Positions 16,654-25,899 of a stretch of DNA of 64,000 nucleotides are shown here, in pieces. A model generated the notes under the pieces. That model was not told the origin of the DNA. It did not search any database and worked only from the letters and a program-made list of their open reading frames with translations. The stretch comes from Orenia marismortui DSM 5156 (lineage in GTDB: Bacteria > Bacillota > Halanaerobiia > Halobacteroidales > Halobacteroidaceae): positions 309,327 through 373,326 of the forward strand of contig NZ_KB900623.1 of the NCBI RefSeq assembly GCF_000379025.1, written 5' to 3'. Made by a program: the position numbers and the translations under genes. Within the stretch, counting starts at the first letter, position 1. Each line of letters begins with the position of its first letter.

Positions 16654-17776
16654 TGCTTTATCACAAGAAGAAATAAATGCATTACTGAATAGTGATGTTG
16701 ATGATAATGATGTTGACAAGCAAGATATATTAACTGATTTAGAAAAAGATGCTATTGGAGAAGTTGCTAATATATCAATGGGCTCTGCTGCTACAGCTTT
16801 ATATGGGTTGTTAAATCAGAAAGTAGAGATTACAACTCCAAGGGTAGAACTAAGTACAGTAGAAGAACTAGTTGATAGCTATAGTAGACCATGTGTAGTG
16901 GTTGATGTTCAATATGTTGAAGGATTAAGGGGAAATAACCAGTTAATCCTTGAATCAGGAGATGCAGCTATTATTACAGACTTAATGATGGGAGGAGATG
17001 GAACAGAACCGCCTGAAGATTTAACAGAGTTGCATATAAGTGCTGTAGGAGAGGCTATGAACCAAATGATGGGTTCAGCATCCACCTCTATGTCTGATTT
17101 TTTTGAGGGAGATAAAGTTAATATTTCTCCTCCTAAAGCAGAATTATTAGAATTAAGTAGTGATATCTTCAATTTAGAAGGTGTTGAAGATGATGATATA
17201 GTTGTTAAGATTGTTTTCGATATGCATATTGGAGATTTAATTGATAGCCAAATTATTCAAGTTATGACTGTAGAGTTTGCTAAGAAGCTGGCTGATGCAT
17301 TAATGGGAGGATTTGACTCTGAAGAAGAAAATATAGATGAGTCTCCAAATAAAGCGGCACAACAACAACCAATGCAACAGCAAGCAATGCAACAGCAACC
17401 AATGCAACAACAACCAATGCAACAACAACCAATGCAACAACAACCAATGCAACAACAAAATGTTGAGGTACAGCAAGTAGAGTTTAATCAGTTAGGCAAT
17501 GCAGCAGCTAATGGTTTAAATAATGATATCAGATTGATCCATGATGTTCCTTTAGAATTGACTGTTAGGTTAGGTAAGACTAGGATGTCAATTAAAGATA
17601 TCTTAGAGTTAGGACCAGGATCAGTTGTTGAATTAGATAGATTAGCTGGTGAAGCTGTTGATTTGTTAGTTAATGGTAAATTAATAGCTAAAGGAGAAGT
17701 AGTTGTTATTGATGAAAACTTTGGCTTTAGGGTTACAGATATTGTTAGTTCTCAAGAAAGGTTGAGTAAACTATAA
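16646..17776 (+). CDS. fliY: FliY, CheC-type phosphatase fused to FliN
   Basis: C-ring protein that also dephosphorylates CheY-P in Bacillus. The start is ATG 16646, with GGGAGG at 16631-16636; the frame extends upstream to 16598 but only inside fliM. It has 376 residues. It opens with LSQEEINALL, a FliM-like CheY-binding peptide. Two CheC phosphatase motifs are both intact: E39-x-x-N42 and E136-x-x-N139. The C-terminal FliN domain covers about 290-370. Between them lies a run of about six QQQPM pentapeptides (residues about 239-271), a flexible linker encoded by a 15-nt tandem repeat. Confidence 0.96.
   Translation: MNDALSQEEINALLNSDVDDNDVDKQDILTDLEKDAIGEVANISMGSAATALYGLLNQKVEITTPRVELSTVEELVDSYSRPCVVVDVQYVEGLRGNNQLILESGDAAIITDLMMGGDGTEPPEDLTELHISAVGEAMNQMMGSASTSMSDFFEGDKVNISPPKAELLELSSDIFNLEGVEDDDIVVKIVFDMHIGDLIDSQIIQVMTVEFAKKLADALMGGFDSEEENIDESPNKAAQQQPMQQQAMQQQPMQQQPMQQQPMQQQPMQQQNVEVQQVEFNQLGNAAANGLNNDIRLIHDVPLELTVRLGKTRMSIKDILELGPGSVVELDRLAGEAVDLLVNGKLIAKGEVVVIDENFGFRVTDIVSSQERLSKL
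17359..17458 (+). repeat. 15-nt tandem repeat encoding QQQPM in fliY
   Basis: About six and a half copies of a 15-base unit (CAACAACCAATGCAA register) with a few synonymous changes (CAG/CAA) and one proline-to-alanine change (GCA). The unit is a multiple of three, so copy-number slippage would keep the frame. The last four units are nearly identical, indicating recent expansion. Confidence 0.9.
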
Positions 17777-17793
17777 TTGTAAGGATTGATAAT

Positions 17794-18099
17794 ATGGATT
17801 ATACCGCAGATATTTTTAAAGTATTGTTTTCATTAGCAGTTGTTTTAAGTATCTTTTATTTAGTAGCTAAATTATTGAAAAATAAAAGATCTTTATTTAA
17901 CAATACAAATCAGATTAAAGTTTTAGAAAGATGTTATTTGGATACAAATCATAGCCTTTATTTAGTCAAAGTGATAGAAAAAGTATGGTTGGTATCTGTT
18001 ACAAAAGAAAATATTGAATTTATAGAAGAGGTTAATTTGAGTGAATTAGAGATTCAGGAGAAGAATATATCCAGTTTCTTTAGGAAGGATAAGGAATGA
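17794..18099 (+). CDS. fliO: FliO, export gate assembly factor
   Basis: Small membrane protein (101 residues) that helps assemble the FliP core. One N-terminal membrane helix is at about 7-27. A short basic cytoplasmic domain follows (IKVLERCYLDTNHSLYLVKV, then VWLVSVTKENIEFIEEV), the recognisable FliO pattern. The family is poorly conserved; position between fliY and fliP supports the call. Confidence 0.9.
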   Translation: MDYTADIFKVLFSLAVVLSIFYLVAKLLKNKRSLFNNTNQIKVLERCYLDTNHSLYLVKVIEKVWLVSVTKENIEFIEEVNLSELEIQEKNISSFFRKDKE

Positions 18100-18103
18100 T
18101 TTG

Positions 18104-18874
18104 ATGAAATATAAATGGATACAGATAGCAGTACTTTCATTAGTTATATTACTAATGGCACAAAATATTGCTTTGGCTGAAACGAATTTTAACATTCCAA
18201 ATTTAAAGATACAAATTGGTGATAATGCTAGTAATAATCAACCAGAAGATTTATCTGTTTCATTAAAAATATTATTACTAATAACGGTATTAACTTTAGC
18301 ACCAGCAATATTAATATTAGTAACTTCTTTTACTAGAATTATTGTTGTTTTATCTCTTCTAAGAAGAGCTTTGGCAACTCAACAAATGCCACCAAATCAA
18401 GTTATAATTGGCTTAGCTATCTTTTTAACTATTTATATTATGTCCCCAGTATGGACTGATATTAATCAAAATGCCTTACAACCATATTTGAATGAAGAGA
18501 TAGATCAAAATACAGCTTTTGAAACAGCTTTAGTTCCAATACGTGATTTTATGTTTGAAAACACACGTGAAAAAGATCTTGCTCTTTTTATAAATATGTC
18601 TCAAACGGCTCGGCCTAACAGTAAAGAAGATGTGCCAACGTATATTTTAATACCTTCTTTTGTTATAAGTGAATTAAAGACAGCGTTTCAGATTGGATTT
18701 ATGATTTATCTACCATTCATAGTAATAGATATGATAGTTGCAAGTACTTTGATGTCTATGGGGATGATGATGTTACCTCCAGTAATGATTTCATTGCCTT
18801 TTAAAATATTATTGTTTGTTTTAGTCGATGGCTGGTATTTAGTGATAAAATCCTTAGTAGAGACATTTCATTAA
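18104..18874 (+). CDS. fliP: FliP, export gate core protein
   Basis: Core of the type III export gate, forming the FliP5-FliQ4-FliR1 channel. ATG 18104 is preferred to the adjacent TTG 18101; AAGGA lies upstream. It has 256 residues. A cleavable signal peptide (about 1-27, ending NIALA-ET) is typical of FliP. Membrane helices follow at about 60-85, 100-120, 195-215 and 225-250. Conserved segments include PPNQVIIGLAIFLTIYIMSP and FVISELKTAFQIGF. Confidence 0.97.
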   Translation: MKYKWIQIAVLSLVILLMAQNIALAETNFNIPNLKIQIGDNASNNQPEDLSVSLKILLLITVLTLAPAILILVTSFTRIIVVLSLLRRALATQQMPPNQVIIGLAIFLTIYIMSPVWTDINQNALQPYLNEEIDQNTAFETALVPIRDFMFENTREKDLALFINMSQTARPNSKEDVPTYILIPSFVISELKTAFQIGFMIYLPFIVIDMIVASTLMSMGMMMLPPVMISLPFKILLFVLVDGWYLVIKSLVETFH

Positions 18875-18887
18875 AGGAGGATTATAG

Positions 18888-19157
18888 ATGAATCAAACTC
18901 AAGTTCTTGAATTAGGTACTAAAGCATTATTAACAGTAATTAAAGTTGCTGCTCCAATGTTAGGGTTAGGAATGACCGCTGGTTTATTAATCAGTATTTT
19001 TCAAGCAACGACTCAAATTCAAGAACAGACTTTGACTTTTATTCCTAAAATTTTAGCAGTATTATTAGCTATTATTTTTTTTGGTCCATGGATGTTAAAT
19101 GTTTTAGTAGAATTTATGAATGAATTGTTTGTTAATATTCCTAATTATATAGGATAG
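18888..19157 (+). CDS. fliQ: FliQ, export gate protein
   Basis: It has 89 residues and two membrane helices (about 17-40 and 52-75), the standard FliQ form. Conserved QATTQIQEQTLTFIPKILAV lies between and into the second helix. AAAGGAGG precedes the ATG. It follows fliP after 13 bases and precedes fliR, so stoichiometric production of the gate core is likely. Confidence 0.97.
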   Translation: MNQTQVLELGTKALLTVIKVAAPMLGLGMTAGLLISIFQATTQIQEQTLTFIPKILAVLLAIIFFGPWMLNVLVEFMNELFVNIPNYIG

Positions 19158-19175
19158 TAAGAGAGGATAATTTAT

Positions 19176-19958
19176 ATGCAAGATGAGCTATTGGTCCAAA
19201 TATATAATTTCTCTTTAATATTAAGCAGGATTTTAGGCTTTTTATTAATTGCTCCTATTTTTGGTAGCAAATCTTTGCCGAATAGATTCAAGTTAGCATT
19301 GGCTTTTTTAATTACTATTCTTTTATTTCCGCTTGTTGCTGACCAGAATATTCAGTTTCCTAATCAATTATTAATAATTTTATTTAGAATTGTCGTAGAA
19401 TTATTAATCGGATTTATAATTGGTTTTATAATGCTTTTAAATTTTATAGCTATACAATTAGCGGGTCAGTTTATTGATACAAGAATGGGTTTTGCAATGG
19501 CAAATGTAATGGATCCTCAAAATGGTATGAAAGCTCCTTTAGTGGGGCAGTTTCAGAATATCTTAGCAACTTTAGTCTTTCTCTCAATTAATGCACATCA
19601 TCATTTATTAAAAGTATTAAGTGATAGTTTTACTATAGTTGAGATAACTAAATTCCAATCATCTAAAGATTTAATTCCTTCGTTATTTAGAATTATTGGT
19701 AACTTATTGCCTTTAGGATTTAAATTGGCATTACCGATTATAGCAATTTTATTCATAGTTGATTTAGCTTTTGGTTTGGTCGCTAGAGTTGTTCCACAGA
19801 TAAATGTTTTTATGATGGGTTTACCTACTAAGACCTTTGTAGGATTACTCTTTTTAAGTTTAATTATGCCAAGCTATATAAATCATCTTCAGTTGATTTT
19901 TTCTGATGCTGTTGAAGACATATATCAGATATTAAAATTAATGATAGAAAGAGGATAA
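19176..19958 (+). CDS. fliR: FliR, export gate protein
   Basis: Single-copy subunit that closes the FliPQR ring. It has 260 residues and six or so membrane helices. Recognisable motifs are SRILGFLLIAPIFGSKSLP near the N-terminus, GQFIDTRMGFAMANVMDPQ in the middle and PQINVFMMGLPTKTFVGL near the C-terminus. flhB follows after 3 bases; some clostridia carry a fliR-flhB fusion, but here they are separate. Confidence 0.97.
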   Translation: MQDELLVQIYNFSLILSRILGFLLIAPIFGSKSLPNRFKLALAFLITILLFPLVADQNIQFPNQLLIILFRIVVELLIGFIIGFIMLLNFIAIQLAGQFIDTRMGFAMANVMDPQNGMKAPLVGQFQNILATLVFLSINAHHHLLKVLSDSFTIVEITKFQSSKDLIPSLFRIIGNLLPLGFKLALPIIAILFIVDLAFGLVARVVPQINVFMMGLPTKTFVGLLFLSLIMPSYINHLQLIFSDAVEDIYQILKLMIERG

Positions 19959-19961
19959 ATT

Positions 19962-21023
19962 ATGCCATCAGGAGAGAAGACAGAACAAGCCACCCCCAAG
20001 AAGAAAGAAGAAGCAAAAGAAGAGGGACAAGTAGCTAAAAGTAAGGAATTAAATAGTGCTTTTACTTTGCTTTTTAGTTTTTTGCTACTATCTTTTTGGT
20101 TTTCTTATATGATACGTGAAATTGTTACTTTTACTGATAAAGTTTTAGTTAATTATTTTAATATGCAATTATCTATTCATAATTTTCACACGTTATTTAT
20201 TGAGGTTATTCTCTTTGTTTTAAAGTTAATCTCTCCAATTATGCTTACGATAGCCTTTGTTGGGGTAGCTACAAGTTATTCACAAATTGGTTTTCTCTAC
20301 ACTCCTAAGGCTCTAAAACCTAAATTGAGTAAGCTAAATCCATTAAAAGGATTAAAAAATATGTTCTCCAAACGAACTTTGGTTGAATTGCTTAAATCTA
20401 TTTTAAAAATTATTATTGTGGTTTCAATATCTTATGCTAGTATAAAGAAAGTAGCAGGAAAGTTTACTCTATTAACAACTAGTAGTTTAAGAAATTCAAT
20501 TAACTTAATAGGGGATACTGCCTATTCTTTAGCTATGAAGATAAGTGCAGTTTTTATTGTATTAGGAATAGTAGATCTGTTTTATCAAAAATGGCAGCAT
20601 AATGAGGATCTTAAGATGACTAAGCAAGAAGTAAAAGAAGAAAGAAAACAGAGTGAAGGTAGTCCAGAGGTCAAATCTAAACGTAGACAGAAACAACAAG
20701 AAATGGCTATGAGTAGAATGATGCAAGATATTCCAGATGCATCGGTTGTTATTACTAACCCTACTCATATTGCTGTAGCAATTAAGTTTAATATGGATGA
20801 AATGGAAGTGCCAGTTGTTGTAGCAAAAGGTCAAGATGAGTTAGCTCAAAGAATTAAAGAGGTTGCAAGAGAAAATGATGTTGAGATTGTTGAAGAAAAG
20901 CCTTTAGCAAGAGCATTATATAAGGTAGTTGACATAGGAGAAGATATACCCTTTGAATTATATCAAGCGGTAGCTGAAATCTTAGCTTATGTTTATCAAA
21001 TTGATCAGGAAAGGAGGTTGTAG
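19962..21023 (+). CDS. flhB: FlhB, export substrate-specificity switch
   Basis: It has 353 residues. The N-terminus is charged (GEKTEQATPKKKEEAKEEGQ), followed by four membrane helices up to about residue 210. The cytoplasmic domain contains the self-cleavage motif N266-P-T-H (ITNPTHIAVAIKF). Autocleavage there, triggered by FliK, switches export from hook to filament proteins. All residues of the motif are present. flhA begins 2 bases later. Confidence 0.97.
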   Translation: MPSGEKTEQATPKKKEEAKEEGQVAKSKELNSAFTLLFSFLLLSFWFSYMIREIVTFTDKVLVNYFNMQLSIHNFHTLFIEVILFVLKLISPIMLTIAFVGVATSYSQIGFLYTPKALKPKLSKLNPLKGLKNMFSKRTLVELLKSILKIIIVVSISYASIKKVAGKFTLLTTSSLRNSINLIGDTAYSLAMKISAVFIVLGIVDLFYQKWQHNEDLKMTKQEVKEERKQSEGSPEVKSKRRQKQQEMAMSRMMQDIPDASVVITNPTHIAVAIKFNMDEMEVPVVVAKGQDELAQRIKEVARENDVEIVEEKPLARALYKVVDIGEDIPFELYQAVAEILAYVYQIDQERRL

Positions 21024-21025
21024 TA

Positions 21026-23098
21026 ATGGCTACACCTATGGAAAGACTAGAAAGTAATAATTTTTCTCAATATAGTGATGTCTTTTTTGCTTTAGCAGTA
21101 ATTATGGTAGTGGTAATGTTCATTATCCCTTTACCAACAGTATTATTAGATATTTTGCTAACTTTAAATATAAGTTTAGGATTGACTATTTTACTAGTAT
21201 CAATGTATCTTGTAAATCCTTTAGAGCTATCTGTATTTCCTTCTTTATTATTAATAGCAACTTTATTTAGATTAGCTTTGAATGTATCTACTACTCGTTT
21301 AATATTAGGACAGGCAAATGCAGGAAAAGTTATTGAAGCCTTTGGTGAATTTGTTGTTGGAGGTAACTATGTTGTAGGATTTGTTATATTTGTTATCTTA
21401 GTTGCAATCCAATTTATTGTAATTACTAAGGGTTCTGAACGTGTAGCTGAGGTATCAGCCAGATTTACACTTGATGCGATGCCTGGTAAACAGATGAGTA
21501 TTGATGCTGACTTAAGTTCAGGATTAATGACAGAAGCAGAAGCTAGACAAAGGCGTGAAGAGATACGCCAAGAAGCTGATTTTTATGGGGCTATGGATGG
21601 TGCCAGTAAATTTGTAAAAGGTGATGCTATTGCTGGTATAATCATCACCCTAATAAATGTATTAGGTGGATTAATTATTGGAGTTATTCAAATGGGAATG
21701 CCAATCACTGATGCTTTACAAACATATACTTTATTAACTGTTGGAGATGGATTAGTAAGCCAAGTGCCTGCTTTACTTATCTCGACTGCAACAGGTATTG
21801 TTGTTACTCGGGCAGCTTCTGAAGGTAATTTAGGACAAGACTTTAGTAAGCAGTTATTGGCTCAACCTAAGACATTAATGATGGTATCTAGTGTGATTTT
21901 TCTATTAGGTGTATTAACTCCATTACCAACTTTTCCTTTTGTATTATTAGCTATTGTTATTGGAATTACAGGTTATACTTTATACCAATCTAGCAAAGGA
22001 CAAGAGGAGTTGGCTAATGATGAAGAGGAAGAGGAAATAGAAGAGTATAGAGAACCAGATAATCTTTCTCAGTTATTACAGGTTGATCCTATGGAATTAG
22101 AAGTAGGATATAACCTAATTCCTTTGGTAGTTCCTGAGCAAGGTGGAGATCTATTAGATAGAGTTTCTATGATTAGGCGGCAATGTGCCTTAGAGTTAGG
22201 TATGATTATACCACCAATTCGAATTAGAGATAATATGCAGTTAGAACCAAATCATTATCGAGTAAATCTTAGAGGAATTGAGATTGCTCAACATGAGATT
22301 GAAGTTGATAATTACCTTGCTATGGATTCAGGAATGGTCACTGAAGAGGTAGAAGGTAAAGAAACTACAGAGCCAGCTTTTGGTTTGCCTGCATTATGGA
22401 TTGGTGAAAGCCAGAAAGAAAGAGCAGAAATGCTTGGTTATACAGTAGTGGATCCACCTTCTGTAATGGCAACTCACTTAACTGAATTGGTTAAATCTCA
22501 TGCCTATGAGTTATTAGGTCGACAAGAAGTTAAGGAATTAATTGATAATATAAAAGAAGATTATTCGGCTGTTATTGATGAGTTAATTCCAGACTTATTA
22601 TCTATTGGACAGGTGCAGAAAGTTTTACAAAATCTTTTAAAAGAAGGTATTTCTATTCGAGATTTAGTTTCTATTTTGGAGGTATTAGCTGATCAAGCTA
22701 AGAATACTCAAGATACAGGTATTTTAACTGAATATGTAAGACAAGAGGCTTTATCACGACAGATTTCTAAGAAAGTAAAAGATGATAATAACAATGTATA
22801 TGTTATTACTCTAGCACAAGAATTAGAGGAAAAAATTTCAAATTCTATTCAACATACAGAACAAGGTTCTTATATTACATTAAATCCTAATATAGCACAA
22901 CAGATATTTAATAGTTTATCCCAACAGATTGCTCAAGTTAGTAATCAAGGTTTAGATCCAATTGTTCTTACGTCACCTATAGTAAGATATCATTTCAAAC
23001 AATTAACAGAACAATCAGTACCTAATTTAACTGTATTATCTTTTAATGAATTAGAATCTTACTTGAATGTTCAAACAGTAGGGATGGTGAAATTATAG
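21026..23098 (+). CDS. flhA: FlhA, export gate proton/ion channel protein
   Basis: It has 690 residues, the usual size. About eight membrane helices lie in the first 330 residues. The conserved cytoplasmic FHIPEP-region loop (RFTLDAMPGKQMSIDADLSS, then ADFYGAMDGASKFVKGDAI) follows the fourth. The large C-terminal docking domain for chaperone-substrate complexes covers about 345-690. AAAGGAGG precedes the ATG. It is directly abutted by flhF. Confidence 0.97.
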   Translation: MATPMERLESNNFSQYSDVFFALAVIMVVVMFIIPLPTVLLDILLTLNISLGLTILLVSMYLVNPLELSVFPSLLLIATLFRLALNVSTTRLILGQANAGKVIEAFGEFVVGGNYVVGFVIFVILVAIQFIVITKGSERVAEVSARFTLDAMPGKQMSIDADLSSGLMTEAEARQRREEIRQEADFYGAMDGASKFVKGDAIAGIIITLINVLGGLIIGVIQMGMPITDALQTYTLLTVGDGLVSQVPALLISTATGIVVTRAASEGNLGQDFSKQLLAQPKTLMMVSSVIFLLGVLTPLPTFPFVLLAIVIGITGYTLYQSSKGQEELANDEEEEEIEEYREPDNLSQLLQVDPMELEVGYNLIPLVVPEQGGDLLDRVSMIRRQCALELGMIIPPIRIRDNMQLEPNHYRVNLRGIEIAQHEIEVDNYLAMDSGMVTEEVEGKETTEPAFGLPALWIGESQKERAEMLGYTVVDPPSVMATHLTELVKSHAYELLGRQEVKELIDNIKEDYSAVIDELIPDLLSIGQVQKVLQNLLKEGISIRDLVSILEVLADQAKNTQDTGILTEYVRQEALSRQISKKVKDDNNNVYVITLAQELEEKISNSIQHTEQGSYITLNPNIAQQIFNSLSQQIAQVSNQGLDPIVLTSPIVRYHFKQLTEQSVPNLTVLSFNELESYLNVQTVGMVKL

Positions 23099-24211
23099 AT
23101 GAAAATCAAGAAATATCAGGCTGAGAATATGCAAGAGGCTATATTAAAAGTTAAATCTGATTTAGGTTCAGATGCTATAATTTTGCATAGTCGCAAATTT
23201 AAAAAAGGTGGTTTTTTTGGTTTCTTTGCTAAGAAAATGGTTGAAGTTGTAGCTACTGTTGAAGCTAAGAGTAATAAAACAACTAAAAAAAATAAAAAAG
23301 TAGAAAAATTAAATGAAACGAATACTTACTTAAAAGAAGAACTAAACCAGATGAAGAAGATGATGAATAATCTTCTTGGGGAGGTTAAATTCAGTAATAA
23401 AAAACATTTTAATTCCTCAATAAGTCCCCAACTAGAACAGTTAGTTGAAGGTCTAAGTAAACTAGGTTTTAGTCATAAAACTGCTATTAATTTAGCTAAC
23501 AAAGTTGCTAAAAATGTAGATATAAATAATTTAGAGGAAGAGAAATTAAAAGAATCTTTAAGAGAGGAGTTTAAGACTCTTATTGATTCCATAGTTCCTA
23601 TAAAATTAGAAGAAGCTAAGACTAAAGTAGTAGCCTTAGTTGGTCCAACAGGAGTTGGAAAGACCACTACTTTAGCTAAGTTAGCTGCTAATTTTTCATT
23701 ATTTGAGAATAAAAAGGTAGGCCTAGTTACAGCAGATACTTATAGGATTGCAGCTGTTGATCAATTGAAGACTTATAGCGAAATTCTAAATTTGCCTTTA
23801 GAAGTAGTTTTTACACCTCAAGAATTAGTAGCTGCAATTGAGGGCTATGCAGATTATGATTTAGTTTTAGTTGATACTGCAGGAAGAAGTCAAAATAACC
23901 AAATTCATATCTCAGAGCTAAAGGGTTTTATAAAAAATGCACCAATTGATGAGATATGTCTTGTATTGAGTGCTACAACTAAGCTTACTGACTTGATTAA
24001 GATTATAGATATTTACAATGAAGTTGATTTAGATAAATTAATTATTACTAAAGTGGATGAGACCAATTCTTTAGCTACTTTATTAGAAGCAACCTCGAAA
24101 GTTAAAAAACCTTTATCATATATAACTATAGGACAAGATGTACCAGAAGATATTAAATTAGCTGAAATAGAAGAGCTAGTTGATGATATAGTAGAGGAGT
24201 TAGAATTATGA
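23099..24211 (+). CDS. flhF: FlhF, SRP-type GTPase for flagellar placement
   Basis: SRP54/FtsY-family GTPase that marks the site and number of flagella. It has 370 residues. A basic N-terminal B domain (MKIKKYQAENMQEAILKVK) is followed by a lysine-rich linker, then the NG domain. G1 is GPTGVGKTTT starting at residue 182, DTAGRSQ gives G3, and TKVDE gives G4. The ATG follows the flhA stop with no gap, and its end overlaps flhG by 4 bases, a standard flhF-flhG pair. Confidence 0.97.
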   Translation: MKIKKYQAENMQEAILKVKSDLGSDAIILHSRKFKKGGFFGFFAKKMVEVVATVEAKSNKTTKKNKKVEKLNETNTYLKEELNQMKKMMNNLLGEVKFSNKKHFNSSISPQLEQLVEGLSKLGFSHKTAINLANKVAKNVDINNLEEEKLKESLREEFKTLIDSIVPIKLEEAKTKVVALVGPTGVGKTTTLAKLAANFSLFENKKVGLVTADTYRIAAVDQLKTYSEILNLPLEVVFTPQELVAAIEGYADYDLVLVDTAGRSQNNQIHISELKGFIKNAPIDEICLVLSATTKLTDLIKIIDIYNEVDLDKLIITKVDETNSLATLLEATSKVKKPLSYITIGQDVPEDIKLAEIEELVDDIVEELEL

Positions 24212-25098
24212 AAGATCAAGCATCTAAACTGAGAAGTTTAGTACAGAATGTAAAAAAAGGTAATGATCAATCGCTAGTAGAAAAAAGTAAAGAGAATGAT
24301 AAAGGTGCTTATATTTATACTATTACAAGTGGTAAGGGTGGAGTAGGAAAATCAAATTTTACAGCTAACTTATCCTTAGCTTTAAAAAAACAAGGAAAAG
24401 AGGTTGTTATCTTTGATGCAGATTTAGGAATGGCGAATTTAGATGTTATTTTAGGAGTAACTCCAAGATATAATCTAGAACATGTTATTCAAGGAAGAAA
24501 AAGTATAGAAGAGATAATGGTTCAGGGTCCAGAAGGATTATCATTAATTCCAGGGGGATCAGGGATACAGGAATTAGCTAACTTATCTCAGTATCAAATT
24601 AACAATTTGATCAATGCTTTTATAAAGATTGGAGAGAAATTTGATATTATTTTAATAGATACTGGGGCAGGATTAGCCCATAATGTTGTTAATTTTATTT
24701 TGGGTGCAGATGAAGTTATTGTAATTTCAACTCCTGAACCAACTTCTATAACTGATGCTTATGGAGTTATTAAAGTTATTTCTAATCAAGATAAGAATGT
24801 AAAGGTGAAATTAGTAGTTAATCAATCTGAGAATGAAAGAGAAGGAGAAAGAATAGCTAAGCGTTTAATTAAGACAGCTAATAATTTTTTAAATTTAGAT
24901 ATAGAACTACTAGGAGTTTTACCTAAAGATAATGCAGTAGTAAAATCAGTAATGGCTAGAAGCCCTTTTCTATTAGAATTTCCTAGATCTAAAATAGCTA
25001 GAAGTATTAATAATACTGCATCTAAGCTAATAGATACTAAAGTTGCTAAGAAATCTCAAGGGATTCGAGGGTTATTTAATAAATTATTAGGTTTTTAA
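24208..25098 (+). CDS. flhG: FlhG (YlxH/FleN), MinD-like flagellar number regulator
   Basis: ParA/MinD-family ATPase that stimulates FlhF GTPase and limits flagellar number. It has 296 residues. The N-terminal activator helix (KDQASKLRSLVQNVKK) resembles the FlhF-stimulating segment. A deviant Walker A GKGGVGKS starts at residue 42, and DADLGMANLDV follows. A C-terminal amphipathic membrane-binding helix (IRGLFNKLLGF) is present. It overlaps flhF at ATGA. Confidence 0.95.
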   Translation: MKDQASKLRSLVQNVKKGNDQSLVEKSKENDKGAYIYTITSGKGGVGKSNFTANLSLALKKQGKEVVIFDADLGMANLDVILGVTPRYNLEHVIQGRKSIEEIMVQGPEGLSLIPGGSGIQELANLSQYQINNLINAFIKIGEKFDIILIDTGAGLAHNVVNFILGADEVIVISTPEPTSITDAYGVIKVISNQDKNVKVKLVVNQSENEREGERIAKRLIKTANNFLNLDIELLGVLPKDNAVVKSVMARSPFLLEFPRSKIARSINNTASKLIDTKVAKKSQGIRGLFNKLLGF

Positions 25099-25121
25099 GA
25101 GTTTCAGGAGGTGTTTTTAGA

Positions 25122-25868
25122 GTGTCGGATAGAAATGCAAGACCTCTGAATAGATTTGATCTAAGCAGAAGGCTAAATATTAATCAGAATATAGAATTAT
25201 CTATTAATTACGGTAAATATGAAGGGGAATATTATTCTCAAATAGCAGATATAATTGATGAAAAGCATTTTGTTATAAACACACCGTTTTCAGAAGGGAA
25301 AGTTGTTAATATTTCTCGGGGAATGAAATTTAAAGTTTTTACTAGAGAAAAAAATGGACTTTATGAGTTACCAGTAAGGTTGGTTAAGAGAAAGGTAGAA
25401 ACTACTCCTTTATTGGTTTTAGAGCTAATTGGTATAGTAAAAAAGATACAAGAAAGAGAATTTTTTAGGCTAGAGATCTATCAAGAAACCAAATTTACTT
25501 TAATTGCAGAAAATAATATGCTAAATAGAGAAGTTGATATTGAGGAATTAATGGACAATTATAATTCTAATAAAAAGAATATAGATACTGCAATAATACA
25601 GGATATTAGTGCTAGCGGCTTAAAGATGGTTACTAAAAAGGATGATTTATCTGAAAATCAAATTATAGAAATAGATTTTGATTTTGCTAATTTACCCTTT
25701 GAAAGCATCTTTGCTAGAATTGTTAGGGTAACTAAGGAAGTAAAATCTGAAATTAAGAGATATAGTGTAGGTGTAGAATTCATCTATCAAAATAAAGGAG
25801 ATAGAGATAAATTAATGCAGTGGTTATTTTCTAAGCAGAGAGAGTTAAGAAGAAAAGGTCTTATTTAA
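25122..25868 (+). CDS. PilZ-domain protein (YcgR-like), first of a pair
   Basis: Predicted c-di-GMP effector, 248 residues. The N-terminal YcgR-N-like beta domain (about 15-100) has features such as KHFVINTPFSEGKVVNISRG. The C-terminal PilZ domain has both c-di-GMP-binding motifs: R112-x-x-x-R116 (REFFR) and D161-x-S-x-x-G (DISASG). YcgR/DgrA proteins act as a motor brake at high c-di-GMP. GTG start at 25122, with AGGAGG 10 bases upstream. It lies where cheB-cheA-cheW sit in Bacillus. Its paralogue follows immediately; they share the ending FSKQRELR-KGLI. Confidence 0.93.
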   Translation: MSDRNARPLNRFDLSRRLNINQNIELSINYGKYEGEYYSQIADIIDEKHFVINTPFSEGKVVNISRGMKFKVFTREKNGLYELPVRLVKRKVETTPLLVLELIGIVKKIQEREFFRLEIYQETKFTLIAENNMLNREVDIEELMDNYNSNKKNIDTAIIQDISASGLKMVTKKDDLSENQIIEIDFDFANLPFESIFARIVRVTKEVKSEIKRYSVGVEFIYQNKGDRDKLMQWLFSKQRELRRKGLI

Positions 25869-25899
25869 TAAAATATTAATCTAAATAGGGGGTTATTAT

